Below, in pieces: positions 44,808 through 56,068 of a stretch of DNA of 64,000 nt. The position numbers and the translations under genes are program-made. Source of the stretch: Sphingomonas sp. LC-1 (GTDB lineage Bacteria; Pseudomonadota; Alphaproteobacteria; Sphingomonadales; Sphingomonadaceae); the NCBI RefSeq assembly GCF_025371035.1, contig NZ_JANZXB010000007.1:162227-226226 (forward strand), given 5' to 3'. The notes under the pieces were generated by a model. That model searched no databases. It worked only from the letters and a program-made list of their open reading frames with translations, and was not told the DNA's origin. The first letter of the stretch is position 1; every line of letters starts with the position of its first letter.

Positions 44808-46772
44808 ATGACCGACGCCCGCGCAGACGCCTATCCGCCCACCTCCCCGCTCGACCAGGATTTCAGCCGACCGGGGCGCAAGCGCGGCAAGCGCAGCGGC
44901 TGGCGGATCGTCAAGGCGGCGTGGCGGCTGCTGGTCGGGATCAAGGATTTCCTGGTGCTGGCGGCGATGCTGCTGTTCTTCGGGCTGATCTTCGCCGCGC
45001 TGAACGCGCGTCCGGGTACCAAGCCGATCACCGACGGCGCGCTTCTGCTCAAGCTGGACGGCCCGATCGTCGAACAGCCCGAGACGATCGCCCCGCTCGC
45101 GCTGCTGTCGGGCGGCGACACGCCACGCCAATATCGCCTGCGCGACGTGGTCCGCGCGATCGATACGGCGAAGGGCGATGCTCGGGTCAAGGTGCTGGTG
45201 CTCGACCTCGACGCGTTCGGCGGCGCCTACCCGGCCACCCTGCAGGAGGTGGGCGATGCGATCGCGCGCTTCCGCAAGGGCGGCAAGCCGGTGCTGGCCT
45301 ATGCCACCGCCTATACCGACGGAGCCTATCGCCTGGCGTCGAACGCCAGCGAGATCTGGGTCAATCCGCTGGGCGGCACATTGTTCGCGGGGCCGGGCGG
45401 CAACCAGCTTTATTATAAGGGGCTGATCGACAAGCTGGGCGTCAACACCCATGTCTATCGCGTCGGCAAGTTCAAGTCGTTCGTCGAGCCCTATATCCGC
45501 ACCGACCAGAGCCCCGACGCCCGCGCCGCGTCGCAGGCGCTGTACGGCACGCTGTTCGCCCAGTGGCGCGAGGCCGTCGCCAAGGCCCGGCCCAAGGCAC
45601 AGATCGATGGCTTCCTGTCGCAGCCCGACCGTGCGGTGCTGGCGGCGAACGGCAGTATCGCCGACGCCAATCTGAAGGCGGGACTGGTCGACAAGCTGGG
45701 GGACCGCATGGCGTTCGGCAAGCGGGTGGCCCAGATCGCGGGCGTCGAGTCGAACAAGCCCGCAGGCGCGTTCCGCACCATTTCCTACGCATCCTGGGTG
45801 CGCGCCAATCCGCTGCCCACCAAGGGGGATGCGATCGGCGTGCTGACCATCGCGGGCGACATCGTCGATGGCGAAGCCGGCCCCGGCTCGGCGGCGGGCG
45901 AAACGGTGTCCAAGGCACTGCTCGACGGTCTGGCCAAGAAATCGCTCAAGGCGCTGGTCGTGCGGGTCGATTCGCCGGGCGGCTCGGTGCTGGCGTCCGA
46001 ACAGATTCGCCAGGCGATCCTGGAGGCCAAGCGGCAGAAGCTGCCGGTCATCGTCTCGATGGGCGGCTTGGCAGCGTCGGGCGGTTACTGGGTCTCGACG
46101 CCGGGCGACATGATCTTCGCCGAGCCCGGGACGATCACCGGGTCGATCGGCATCTTCGGCATCATCCCGACCTTCGAGAACACGCTGGCCAAGATCGGCG
46201 TGACCACCGACGGAGTGAAGACCACGCCGCTGACCGGACAGCCCGACGTCTGGGGCGGCACGACGCCGATGCTCGATACGATCCTGCAGGCCGGCATCGT
46301 GAATGGCTATCGCCAGTTCCTGACCCGCGTCGCCCAGTCGCGGCACATGACGCCGGAAAAGGTCGACACCATCGCGCAGGGCCGCGTGTGGGACGGCGGC
46401 ACCGCGCGCCAGATCGGCCTGGTCGACCGCTTCGGCAACCTGTCCGACGCCATCGCCGAGGCCGCCCGCCGGGCCAAGCTGGACCCCGCCAAGGTCTATC
46501 CGGAATATCTGGAGAAGAAGCCCGGCTTCGCCGCGATGCTGGCCGAGGGTTTCGGGAGCGATGATGACGACAGCCAGCAGGGCGGCGATGTGTTCGCCAT
46601 CGCCGCGGCCGAGCGCCGTGCGGTCGCGGCACGTGCGCTGGGCGATGTCGCGCGCCTGGTGCGTGGCGGGTCGGTGCAGGCACGCTGCCTGGAATGCGGC
46701 GCGATGGGACCGATGGCGAAGGTCGGCGACCAGCGACTGCTCGATATGGTGATCGCGCGCTTGGGGCTCTGA
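44808..46772 (+). CDS. sppA: signal peptide peptidase SppA, 67K type
   Basis: SppA digests remnant signal peptides in the membrane. The 654-residue protein has an N-terminal membrane helix (FLVLAAMLLFFGLIFAAL), the catalytic Lys region in YRVGKFKSFVEPYIR, and the Ser nucleophile segment SMGGLAASGGYW in the second half, as in E. coli SppA. The C-terminal tail ARCLECGAMGP is the homologue of the Cys pair found near the E. coli end and is extended by about 25 residues here. The start at 44808 follows GGGGG. Confidence 0.93.
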   Translation: MTDARADAYPPTSPLDQDFSRPGRKRGKRSGWRIVKAAWRLLVGIKDFLVLAAMLLFFGLIFAALNARPGTKPITDGALLLKLDGPIVEQPETIAPLALLSGGDTPRQYRLRDVVRAIDTAKGDARVKVLVLDLDAFGGAYPATLQEVGDAIARFRKGGKPVLAYATAYTDGAYRLASNASEIWVNPLGGTLFAGPGGNQLYYKGLIDKLGVNTHVYRVGKFKSFVEPYIRTDQSPDARAASQALYGTLFAQWREAVAKARPKAQIDGFLSQPDRAVLAANGSIADANLKAGLVDKLGDRMAFGKRVAQIAGVESNKPAGAFRTISYASWVRANPLPTKGDAIGVLTIAGDIVDGEAGPGSAAGETVSKALLDGLAKKSLKALVVRVDSPGGSVLASEQIRQAILEAKRQKLPVIVSMGGLAASGGYWVSTPGDMIFAEPGTITGSIGIFGIIPTFENTLAKIGVTTDGVKTTPLTGQPDVWGGTTPMLDTILQAGIVNGYRQFLTRVAQSRHMTPEKVDTIAQGRVWDGGTARQIGLVDRFGNLSDAIAEAARRAKLDPAKVYPEYLEKKPGFAAMLAEGFGSDDDDSQQGGDVFAIAAAERRAVAARALGDVARLVRGGSVQARCLECGAMGPMAKVGDQRLLDMVIARLGL

Positions 46773-46802
46773 TCGGATCCCCTGCGCCCTCATCCCCCAT
46801 AT

Positions 46803-46892
46803 CGGTTCAGCCTGGGCGAAGTCGAAGGCCAAGGGAATCTCCTCGCCGCAAAGCGTAGGACATCTACTTCGACTTCGCTCAGTGCGAATGGC
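46803..46892. repeat. family B intergenic repeat
   Basis: GGTTCAGCCTGGGCGAAGTCGAAGG at the left and CTTCGACTTCGCTCAGTGCGAATGG at the right form inverted ends. It lies in the 218-base gap between sppA and the acetyltransferase gene, where no other feature was seen. Confidence 0.8.
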
Positions 46893-46990
46893 GGGAGGGG
46901 TTTAGCGCAAAGGGGCGAAGGACGTTGGCCTCTTCCGAAGCATCGGTCCCCGCGCTAGGCAGGCCCATCGCTTCAGGAGACGCTGCCCCC

Positions 46991-47581
46991 ATGATCGCCA
47001 TCCGCGCCGCCCGCCCCGATGACGCCGCCGCCATCGCTGCCATCTATGCACCCCATGTCCTGGCGGGCGTCGTCTCCTTCGAGACCCAGGCCCCCGACGC
47101 CGATGCGATGCGCGCGCGGATGGAGGGCGCGGACGGCCTCTATCCCTGGATCGTCGCGACGCTGGCCGATGAAGAGGGCCGGGAGGATGCGGTGATCGGC
47201 TATGCCTATGCCGCGCGTTTCCGCGAGCGCGAGGCCTATCGCTGGGTGGTGGAGACGACGATCTACGTCGCCGACGTGTCGCAGCGTTCGGGCATCGGAC
47301 GACTGCTCTACGAGGCGCTGGTCGACACGCTGACCGCGCAAGGCTTCACCCAGGCGATGGGCGTGATCGCGCTGCCCAACGACGGATCGATCAAGCTGCA
47401 CGAGGCGGTCGGCTTCCGCCGCGCCGGCGTCTTCCGCGAGGTCGGTCACAAGCATGGCCGCTGGATCGATGTCGGCTATTGGCAGCGCGAATTGGCCGAA
47501 CCCGCACCCCACCCTGCCGAGCCGAAGCGATTTACCGATGTCGGCGTGGTGCGGGACCCGGTGGCGGTGAAGCACCGCTGA
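46991..47581 (+). CDS. phosphinothricin-type GNAT N-acetyltransferase
   Basis: The ~196-residue protein matches the PAT-like GNAT group: IRAARPDDAAAIAAIYAPHV, GVVSFETQAP, YIYV-type strand ETTIYVADVSQRSGIGRLL with the acetyl-CoA loop, and GFRRAGVFREVGHKHGRW. Related proteins acetylate methionine sulfone or phosphinothricin. The open frame begins at 46925, but ATG 46991 gives the standard N-terminus (MIAIRAA). Confidence 0.92.
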   Translation: MIAIRAARPDDAAAIAAIYAPHVLAGVVSFETQAPDADAMRARMEGADGLYPWIVATLADEEGREDAVIGYAYAARFREREAYRWVVETTIYVADVSQRSGIGRLLYEALVDTLTAQGFTQAMGVIALPNDGSIKLHEAVGFRRAGVFREVGHKHGRWIDVGYWQRELAEPAPHPAEPKRFTDVGVVRDPVAVKHR

Positions 47582-47592
47582 CCCCGTGGCAG

Positions 47593-47613
47593 GGCGGGCC
47601 CGATGGGCCCGCC
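47593..47613. terminator. perfect palindrome between convergent genes
   Basis: GGCGGGCCC, GAT, GGGCCCGCC is a perfect 9-base stem with a 3-base loop. It lies between the convergent acetyltransferase and TonB-domain genes and may serve both, although no T run follows on either side. Confidence 0.5.
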
Positions 47614-47621
47614 GCCGTGCG

Positions 47622-48503
47622 TCAGCGAAACACGAAGAACGACCCGCCCGGCTTCCAGTTGATCCGCTTGATCCATACGGATCTGACCGCTTGGCCGTCG
47701 GCGGCGATGGCGGGACTGAATTTGGCGCGCTTCGTCGCCGCCTCGCACGTCGCGTCCTGAAAGGCCTTGTCGCCGCCCGCCTTGGTCACAACGCATTTCT
47801 CGACGCTACCGTCCGCTCCCACGAGCAGCCGAATGATCACTGCGCCGCCCATCCCCATCTGGCTCAGCCCCGCCGGATAATCGTCCGGCCGGAACCATTT
47901 CAGCGGGCTCTCGCGCGGCTCGGGTCCGGTTTTGAGCTGCCGCTGCTGTACGGGATCAAGACCCCAGGACGCGATCAGGTCGTCGGAACATTGGTCCAGC
48001 GCGCCGAGCGCGCCCTTCATCGATCCCAGGTCGAGTTGGATATTGTAGCGCCGGACAAAATTGATGGTCAGCATCGTCGGCTTGCCTGCCGCGACATCGC
48101 TGCGCAGCGCCTTGGGAAGATCGATATCGGGGCGGAAACGCAGCTGCGACGGCACGTTGCGCATGGCAGCGAAACCTTGCGCCTGGATGCCGGGAACCTC
48201 CGCGACGGTCGTCGTCGCCACCGTGACGGGGACGTTATCGTCGGTGGGCGGGATATGCGGTCCGGCCAGCGCCATCTCCAGCTCGTCCCGGAGATCATAG
48301 CGGGCGATCTGGAGCAAAATCTGATCCTTACCCTCGCCAAAGGTCCGCAACAGGCGGCATTCGGTCGGGGCGTAGTTCATATTCCACTTGGATGTCGGCG
48401 TCATGGGCGGCTTGGGTTCGGCGGCGTACAGAATAGGCGGCGCGACCACCCCTAGAATCGCGGCGATCCCTGCGGACGCCATAGCCATTCGACGGCGCAT
48501 CAT
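47622..48503 (-). CDS. exported protein with a TonB C-terminal-like domain
   Basis: The 293-residue protein begins with a signal-like segment (ASAGIAAILGVVAPPILYA). The last ~90 residues have GGAVIIRLLVGADGSVEKCVVTKAGG and QDATCEAATKRAKFSPA, the beta-alpha-beta pattern of TonB C-terminal or energy-transducer domains, with a Cys pair. The middle is unlike TonB (no proline-rich spacer). It seems to be an exported stand-alone TonB-domain protein whose role is unknown. Two ATGs are adjacent at the start. Confidence 0.75.
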   Translation of the reverse strand: MMRRRMAMASAGIAAILGVVAPPILYAAEPKPPMTPTSKWNMNYAPTECRLLRTFGEGKDQILLQIARYDLRDELEMALAGPHIPPTDDNVPVTVATTTVAEVPGIQAQGFAAMRNVPSQLRFRPDIDLPKALRSDVAAGKPTMLTINFVRRYNIQLDLGSMKGALGALDQCSDDLIASWGLDPVQQRQLKTGPEPRESPLKWFRPDDYPAGLSQMGMGGAVIIRLLVGADGSVEKCVVTKAGGDKAFQDATCEAATKRAKFSPAIAADGQAVRSVWIKRINWKPGGSFFVFR

Positions 48504-48711
48504 TCCCTCTCCCCTCAGGACGACCGAACCGGCCTATAGGCGGGGAGGATGACATGACGGTTTCCGCCGCCCAACCTAAATCGTCAATTTCTGCCCGTTC
48601 TGCGTCCCGTCCTGTCTCGACCATACCAATCTAAGGCTTGGCTTTGCGGCCCGGCTTTGTCTAACGCCATGGGTGAACCCCTTGGGGGCACGCTAGAAAG
48701 GAACAAGCATC
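48504..48711. promoter_or_regulatory. divergent promoter region between the TonB-domain gene and pgi
   Basis: 208 bases that must hold promoters for both genes. A GAAAGGAAC site precedes the pgi ATG. I could not assign promoter hexamers with confidence. Confidence 0.35.
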
Positions 48712-50202
48712 ATGGCTGCCGACTGGTCGACGATCGAATCGCTTCCGCAGACCCCGCTTCTCGATCTTTTCGCGAGTGATCCCAATCGGCTGGCCTCGCT
48801 CAGCCTGGACGTGGCGGGTATCCATTTCGACTGGTCCAAGACCCACCTGACGCCAGAGGCCGTCGCCGCCTTCGCCGAACTCGCCAAGGCCAGCGGCCTG
48901 GCCGCCAAGCGCGACGCGCTGTTCGGCGGCGAGGTCGTCAACGTCACCGAGGGTCGCGCGGTCGAGCACACCGCCGAGCGTGGCGAAGGCAATCCCGAAA
49001 GCGTCGCCACCGCCCGCCAGTCGCACGCCCGGATGCGCGCGCTGATCGACGCGATCGAGGCGGAGGCGCTGGGCCCCATCCGCCACGTGCTGCACATCGG
49101 CATCGGCGGCTCGGCGCTGGGCCCGGACCTGCTGGTCGACGCGCTGGGCCGCGACAGCGACCGCTATGACGTCGCGATCGTCTCCAATGTCGACGGCGTG
49201 GCGCTGGAGGAGGTGTTCAAGCGTTTCGACCCGGCCGCCACGCTGCTGGTAGTCGCGTCCAAGACCTTCACCACCACCGAGACGATGCTCAACGCCACCT
49301 CCGCGCTCCAGTGGATGACCGAGCACGGCGTCGAGGACCCCTATGGCCGCGTCATCGCGCTGACCGCCAATCCGGCCAAAGCGGTCGAATGGGGCGTGGA
49401 CGAGACGCGAATCCTGTCCTTTGCCGAGTCGGTCGGCGGCCGCTATTCGCTCTGGTCGACCATCGGCTTCCCCGCCGCGCTGGGCCTGGGCTGGGACGCG
49501 TTCGAGGAATTGCTGGAAGGCGCGGCCGAGATGGACCGCCATTTCCGCCTGACCGACCTGGCGCAGAACGCGCCTGCGCTCGCCGCCTTTGCCGACCTTT
49601 ATTACACCCAGGTCCGCCATGCCGAAACGCGTGCGCCGTTCGCCTATGACGAGCGTCTGCGCCTCCTCCCCTCCTATCTCCAGCAGCTGGAGATGGAGTC
49701 GAACGGCAAGGGCGTGACCGTTGACGGCCAGCCCGTCGGCCGTCCGACTGCCGCGATCACCTGGGGCGGGGTCGGCACCGATGCGCAGCATGCGGTGTTC
49801 CAGCTGCTCCACCAGGGCACCCACCTCGTCCCCGTCGAGTTCATCGCGGTGGTCGAGCCGGGCGACGTGCTGAGCGACGAGCATCACCGCCAGCTGCTGC
49901 TCAACGCCTTTGCGCAGGGCGCCGCGCTGATGAAGGGCAAGACGGTCGATGACCCCGCCCGCAGCTATTCGGGCGATCGTCCGTCCTCGACCATCCTGCT
50001 CGAAACGCTCGACCCGCGCACGCTGGGCGCGCTGATCGCCTTTTACGAGCATCGCGTGTTCGTGAATGGCGTGCTGCTGGGCATCAACAGCTTCGACCAG
50101 TTCGGCGTCGAGCTGGGCAAGGAAATGGCTAAGGCGGCGGACCAGGGCGGTCAGGATTTCGATCCCTCGACCGAAGACCTGATCAAGCGGGCGTTCGGCT
50201 AA
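48712..50202 (+). CDS. pgi: glucose-6-phosphate isomerase
   Basis: Pgi interconverts glucose-6-phosphate and fructose-6-phosphate. The 496-residue protein has HIGIGGSALGPDLL, VASKTFTTTETM, the signature GGRYSLWSTIGFPAAL, and the C-terminal GINSFDQFGVELGK. It is the long PGI-fold enzyme, not the short cupin type. Length slightly below E. coli Pgi, which is usual in alphaproteobacteria. Confidence 0.97.
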   Translation: MAADWSTIESLPQTPLLDLFASDPNRLASLSLDVAGIHFDWSKTHLTPEAVAAFAELAKASGLAAKRDALFGGEVVNVTEGRAVEHTAERGEGNPESVATARQSHARMRALIDAIEAEALGPIRHVLHIGIGGSALGPDLLVDALGRDSDRYDVAIVSNVDGVALEEVFKRFDPAATLLVVASKTFTTTETMLNATSALQWMTEHGVEDPYGRVIALTANPAKAVEWGVDETRILSFAESVGGRYSLWSTIGFPAALGLGWDAFEELLEGAAEMDRHFRLTDLAQNAPALAAFADLYYTQVRHAETRAPFAYDERLRLLPSYLQQLEMESNGKGVTVDGQPVGRPTAAITWGGVGTDAQHAVFQLLHQGTHLVPVEFIAVVEPGDVLSDEHHRQLLLNAFAQGAALMKGKTVDDPARSYSGDRPSSTILLETLDPRTLGALIAFYEHRVFVNGVLLGINSFDQFGVELGKEMAKAADQGGQDFDPSTEDLIKRAFG

Positions 50203-50208
50203 GCGCAT

Positions 50209-50330
50209 CCTCCCCGCTCGCGGGGAGGCGGACCAGCGAAGCTGGTGAAGGGGGCGTGTCGCGAGGAAAGACCTTGGTGAAAGCCCCCTCCGTCAGCGCT
50301 CCGCGCTGCCACCTTCCCGCCAGAGGAAGG
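50209..50330. repeat. composite intergenic palindrome, family A copy 3
   Basis: CCTCCCCGCTCGCGGGGAGG, GGACCAGCGAAGCTGG and CTCCGTCAGCGCTCCGCGCTG follow the module order of copy 1. The repeat starts seven bases after the pgi stop and accounts for half of the gap before gor. Confidence 0.85.
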
Positions 50331-50445
50331 AATTTTGAGTTTTCGATCACTGTCAGGGGGACGCTGAACTTGGCTCGGCGTCCCCCGTTGTGCTTTTAGG
50401 CGGGTCACACACCCGAGCATCTGCATTCCCGGAGAAACCGATCCC

Positions 50446-51795
50446 ATGGCTGAGTATGACTATGACCTGTTTGTCATCGGTGCGGGATCGGGGGGTACGC
50501 GTGCGTCGCGGGTCTCGGCAGCACATGGCGCGCGCGTGGCGGTGGCCGAGGAGTATCGGGTCGGCGGCACCTGCGTCATTCGCGGCTGCGTGCCCAAGAA
50601 GCTGCTCGTCTATGGCGCGCATTTCGCCGAAGACCTGAAGGACGCCCGCCGTTTCGGCTGGCAGGTGCCCAGCGAGTGCGAATTCTCCTGGGAAACGCTG
50701 CGCGACAATGTCCTGTCGGAGGTCGATCGGCTGAACGGTGCCTATAAGAAGACGCTGGAAAGCCATGATGTCGAGATCATCGACCAGCGCGCGGTCGTCA
50801 CCGGGCCGCATAGCGTCCGTCTGGCCGACGGCACCGAGAAGACCGCCGAGCGTATCCTGATCGCGGTCGGCGCCCACCCCGCCGTGCCCTCCTGTCCGGG
50901 GCATGAGCATGGCATTACCTCCAACGAGGCCTTCCATCTCGACAGCATTCCCAAGCGCGTGCTGATCGCAGGGGCGGGCTATATCGCGAACGAGTTCGCG
51001 GGCGTCTTCCACCAGTTCGGCGCGCACGTTACGCTGATCAACCGCAGCAAGGAAATCCTGCGCGGATACGACCTGACCATTCGCGACCGGCTGCTCCAGA
51101 TTTCGATGATGAAGGGGATCGATTTCCGCTTCGACGCGACGTTCGAGGGGATCGAAAAGCAGGCGGACGGCTCGCTGCTGGTATCCATGTCGGGCCATGC
51201 CCCGATCGAGGTCGACTTGGTCATGTTCGCCACCGGGCGCGTCCCCAACACGCATGGCCTAGGTCTGGAAACCGCCGGGGTCGAACTGGACGATCAGGGC
51301 GCGATCAAGGTGGACGAGGACAATCGCTCGACCTGCCCCAGCATCTATGCGGTCGGCGACGTAACCAACCGCGTGCAACTGACCCCCGTGGCGATCCGCG
51401 AGGGACAGGCCTTTGCCGACACCATCTTCGGCAACAAACCGACCAAGGTCGATTACGACTGTATCCCCGCCGCCGTGTTCAGCCATCCGCCAATGGCGGG
51501 CGTCGGCCTGACCGAAGCCCAGGCCAAGCAGAAGCTGGGCTCGGTACGGGTCTACACCTCCGACTTCCGCCCGATGAAGAATGTGCTGGCGGGACGCGAC
51601 GAGCGGGCGCTCTATAAAATGGTGTGCGACGGCGATACCGACCGGGTCGTCGGCCTGCATATGATCGGCCCCGATGTACCCGAAATCCTCCAGGCCGCCG
51701 CCGTTGCGGTCAAGGCGGGGCTGACCAAGGCGCAGTTCGATGCGACCGTCGCGCTGCACCCGACCATGGCCGAAGAACTGGTGCTGATGCGCTGA
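50446..51795 (+). CDS. gor: glutathione-disulfide reductase
   Basis: The 449-residue FAD enzyme has VIGAGSGGTRASR for FAD, the redox pair in GGTCVIRGCVPKKL, a second nucleotide motif IAGAGYIANEFAG followed by NRSKEILRGYD with arginines typical of NADPH choice, and HPTMAEELV with the active-site His near the end. The RGCVPKK motif distinguishes glutathione reductase from dihydrolipoamide dehydrogenase. It keeps glutathione reduced in the cytoplasm. Confidence 0.94.
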   Translation: MAEYDYDLFVIGAGSGGTRASRVSAAHGARVAVAEEYRVGGTCVIRGCVPKKLLVYGAHFAEDLKDARRFGWQVPSECEFSWETLRDNVLSEVDRLNGAYKKTLESHDVEIIDQRAVVTGPHSVRLADGTEKTAERILIAVGAHPAVPSCPGHEHGITSNEAFHLDSIPKRVLIAGAGYIANEFAGVFHQFGAHVTLINRSKEILRGYDLTIRDRLLQISMMKGIDFRFDATFEGIEKQADGSLLVSMSGHAPIEVDLVMFATGRVPNTHGLGLETAGVELDDQGAIKVDEDNRSTCPSIYAVGDVTNRVQLTPVAIREGQAFADTIFGNKPTKVDYDCIPAAVFSHPPMAGVGLTEAQAKQKLGSVRVYTSDFRPMKNVLAGRDERALYKMVCDGDTDRVVGLHMIGPDVPEILQAAAVAVKAGLTKAQFDATVALHPTMAEELVLMR

Positions 51796-51807
51796 ACCTT
51801 GCCCCTT

Positions 51808-51833
51808 GCCCTGCGACTGTCCCGTCGCAGGGC
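51808..51833 (+). terminator. strong stem-loop after gor, likely terminator
   Basis: GCCCTGCGAC and GTCGCAGGGC pair perfectly around a six-base loop, 12 bases after the gor stop. It is followed by ATATGATGGCTTTT, so the T tract is short and displaced. Confidence 0.6.
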
Positions 51834-51955
51834 ATATGATGGCTTTTCACGCCCATTTATATATCGCGCGAAACATTATCGCTGTGTATTCATGGGACAT
51901 TGTGTAGCGCCAAGGGACGGCAATCGTCCGCGGCCCGATCGTCTTGGAAATAGTG

Positions 51956-52123
51956 ATGCGTGATCAGATCATGTCGTTCGAACTGGTTATCTCTCATGCG
52001 CAGGCCGCGATGGACGGCGCCGACGCCCTGAACATGCCGCTGGCGGGCAATCATATCGCCGCCGGTCTCGACATGCTGCGCGCCGCCAAGGAAGAGCTGG
52101 AAAGCCGTCGCGAGTCGGCGTGA
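51956..52123 (+). CDS. 55-residue protein of unknown function
   Basis: This short frame encodes MRDQIMSFELVISHAQAAMD and continues to KEELESRRESA, an amphipathic, mostly helical acidic protein. It is too short to judge by homology, but its codon use matches the neighbours, and the 160-base A/T-rich stretch before it (TTTATATATCGCG) would suit a promoter. A preceding GGAAATAGTG is a weak ribosome site. It converges on the GST gene. Confidence 0.5.
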   Translation: MRDQIMSFELVISHAQAAMDGADALNMPLAGNHIAAGLDMLRAAKEELESRRESA

Positions 52124-52144
52124 CCGAACGCCTCGGCCGCGCCG

Positions 52145-52774
52145 TCAGCCGCTTGCCGATTCGCCCTCATCCTGGCCATCGTCCAGCGCCGTCGCGCGCA
52201 GATGCGCGGGACGATCATGGAGGCGGCCGATATAGGCCATGATCGCATCGGTCTTCGGCATCAGGCCGAATTGCGTGAACCACATCATCTGCGATCCGAC
52301 ATAGACATCCGCCGCGGTGAAGCGATCACCCGCGATATAGGGGCTGTTCGCCACCGCATCGCTGATGACGCCGACCGCGCGATCAAAATCGCCATATCCC
52401 GCCATACGCTGCTGCTCCGGCGTCACCGTCACGCCGAAGGCGCGATTGGTCGTCGCCGCCTCCAACGGCCCCGCCGCGAAGAACAGCCAGCGATAATAGG
52501 CGGCTTTCTCGGTGGGCAACGGCGCCAGTTCCGCATCGGGAAACGCCTCGGCCAGATAGGCACAGATCGCCGCCGTCTCCGTCACCACCTGCCCCTGGTG
52601 AACGATGGCGGGGACCTTCGTCATCGGATTGATCGCACGATATTCGGACGCCACCATCGTCGTCCCATAGTCGAGCACCACGACGTCATAGGCCGCGCCC
52701 GCCTCCTCCAGCATCCACCGCGCGATGCGCCCGCGCGAATGCGGGTTGGTATAGAGCGTCAGGTCGGCGGTCAT
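52145..52774 (-). CDS. glutathione S-transferase
   Basis: The 209-residue protein has the N-terminal thioredoxin-like half with NPHSRGRIARWMLEEAGAAY, the cis-Pro motif MTKVPAIVHQG and VTETAAICAYLAEAF, then the helical C-terminal half with the N-capping box FTAADVYVGSQM. It is a soluble GST of unknown substrate. The active-site residue is probably the Ser in SRGR, as in the beta/other bacterial classes. It may share a transcript with the dienelactone hydrolase gene upstream. Confidence 0.93.
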   Translation of the reverse strand: MTADLTLYTNPHSRGRIARWMLEEAGAAYDVVVLDYGTTMVASEYRAINPMTKVPAIVHQGQVVTETAAICAYLAEAFPDAELAPLPTEKAAYYRWLFFAAGPLEAATTNRAFGVTVTPEQQRMAGYGDFDRAVGVISDAVANSPYIAGDRFTAADVYVGSQMMWFTQFGLMPKTDAIMAYIGRLHDRPAHLRATALDDGQDEGESASG

Positions 52775-52809
52775 AGGGTCTCTCCAGCGGGCGGCATTTT
52801 GCGCTAAGC

Positions 52810-53691
52810 TTATGCCCGGTCGAGATGACGGTGCAAGAAGGCGGTGGTCCGGTCCCAGGCCTGTTTGGCGGCGGCGGCATTATAGCGTTCGGCCGAACCG
52901 TCATTGTTGAACGCATGGTCGACGCCGGGATAGGTGTACGCCTCCACCGGCTTCCCCGCCGCACGCAGCGCCGCGACCCAGGGTTCGCCCGTCGCGTTCA
53001 CCCGCGCGTCCTTGCCCGCATAATGGAGCATGAGCGGGGCCTGCACCTTCGCCGCTTCCGCCGGCGCGGGGGCCGGCCCGTAATAGGCCACGCCCGCCGT
53101 CAGGGCAGCGCCCGCCGCCACCGCCAGCCGGTTGACGAACGCGCCGCCCCAGCAGAATCCGACAGCACCGACCCGCCCCGTTCCCGATGCGTCGGCCGCC
53201 GCATGTGCCATCATCGCACGCGCCTGGGCCAATGCCAGATCATAGTCGAGCGAGCCGATCAGCGTGCGCGCCCGATCCTCATCGGCGGGCGTCCCGCCCT
53301 GTGGCGCGAGCAGGTCGGGCGCGATGGCGTGGAAACCGGCCAGCGCCAGCCTGCGTGTCACATCCTCGATATGCGGGGTCAGGCCACGATTCTCGTGAAT
53401 GACCAGGACGGAGCCCAAACGCTTCCGCATGGACTTGGGGGTCGCGACATAGACCGCCGACCGTGCGCCCGCCTCCATGCCTTCTCGGCGGTCGATGCGC
53501 AGGCGCGTGTCATGGGGATCGACGATCGCCGCCGCCGCCGGGCTGGCGGCGATCCCCAGGATCAGCGCTTCGGCCGCCGCGGCCGACCCCGCCAGCGCGG
53601 TCATCTGACGCAGCAGGGTTCGGCGGTCGTGATGCTCATGGGTGAAGGCGTCGTAAATCCGGACGGCCTGGTCGTGCAACGCATCGGTCAT
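52810..53691 (-). CDS. dienelactone hydrolase family protein, exported
   Basis: The protein, about 293 residues, has a long N-terminus with a hydrophobic Ala-rich stretch (LAGSAAAAEALILGIAASPA), perhaps a Tat-like or membrane-targeting signal preceded by RRTLLRQM, then the alpha/beta-hydrolase core. The nucleophile motif is GFCWGG with Cys, typical of dienelactone hydrolases; Asp is in HYAGKDARVN and His in GVDHAFNND. ATG 53691 has GGGAGGAAG ahead and is preferred to the longer frame. Substrate unknown. Confidence 0.88.
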   Translation of the reverse strand: MTDALHDQAVRIYDAFTHEHHDRRTLLRQMTALAGSAAAAEALILGIAASPAAAAIVDPHDTRLRIDRREGMEAGARSAVYVATPKSMRKRLGSVLVIHENRGLTPHIEDVTRRLALAGFHAIAPDLLAPQGGTPADEDRARTLIGSLDYDLALAQARAMMAHAAADASGTGRVGAVGFCWGGAFVNRLAVAAGAALTAGVAYYGPAPAPAEAAKVQAPLMLHYAGKDARVNATGEPWVAALRAAGKPVEAYTYPGVDHAFNNDGSAERYNAAAAKQAWDRTTAFLHRHLDRA

Positions 53692-53818
53692 GCGGACTTC
53701 CTCCCTTCGGCCAACCGTCACGCTATCTGCGGTGGCGTATTTGTGGCCGGTGGCGGAACTGTAAACCGCGTATGTTCAGAGGGCTAGGGCCGATCAACAT
53801 CCTCGCCATCGGGCCTCC

Positions 53819-53857
53819 GAACCCGTTCAGCCCGAGCGGCGTCGAGGCCACGGAGCC
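53819..53857. repeat. partial family B repeat
   Basis: GAACCCGTTCAGCCCGAGCGGCGTCGAGGCC resembles one arm of the family B repeat. It lies in the 225-base gap between the hydrolase and the ftsH terminator. Confidence 0.45.
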
Positions 53858-53866
53858 GCCCAAACG

Positions 53867-53900
53867 AAAAGGGCCGCCCCCTCTTGGGAACGGCCCTTTC
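53867..53900 (-). terminator. Rho-independent terminator of ftsH
   Basis: AAAAGGGCCG and CGGCCCTTTC pair and, read on the minus strand, give a stem followed by TTTTCG. It starts 17 bases beyond the ftsH stop. Confidence 0.85.
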
Positions 53901-53916
53901 GTCACTTGCAGGATGA

Positions 53917-55884
<1,968 letters not shown>

Positions 55885-56068
55885 CGGTGCCGGATACCTT
55901 TCATGCTCCAAGATAGGCATGACGAGGTTAATGGCAATGGAACAACGCCGATCATTGTGATCGGCGGACCGAGAGTATTCCCACCGTCGGCAAAGCGCGG
56001 GGACGCAGCTTCGCAAAGCGGCAAGCCTTGCGCCCCTCCGCCTCGCCCCTCCGACGCCGCCTGGGGAA

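Noticed and set aside
46680-46772. Cys-containing SppA tail as a new module
   Set aside because: As I recall it, E. coli SppA also ends with a CxxC-like pair, so the Cys motif is a family feature; only the last ~25 residues are extra.
44781-46832. 683-residue frame opposite sppA
   Set aside because: Entirely antisense to sppA, which has the catalytic motifs. No signal or domain.
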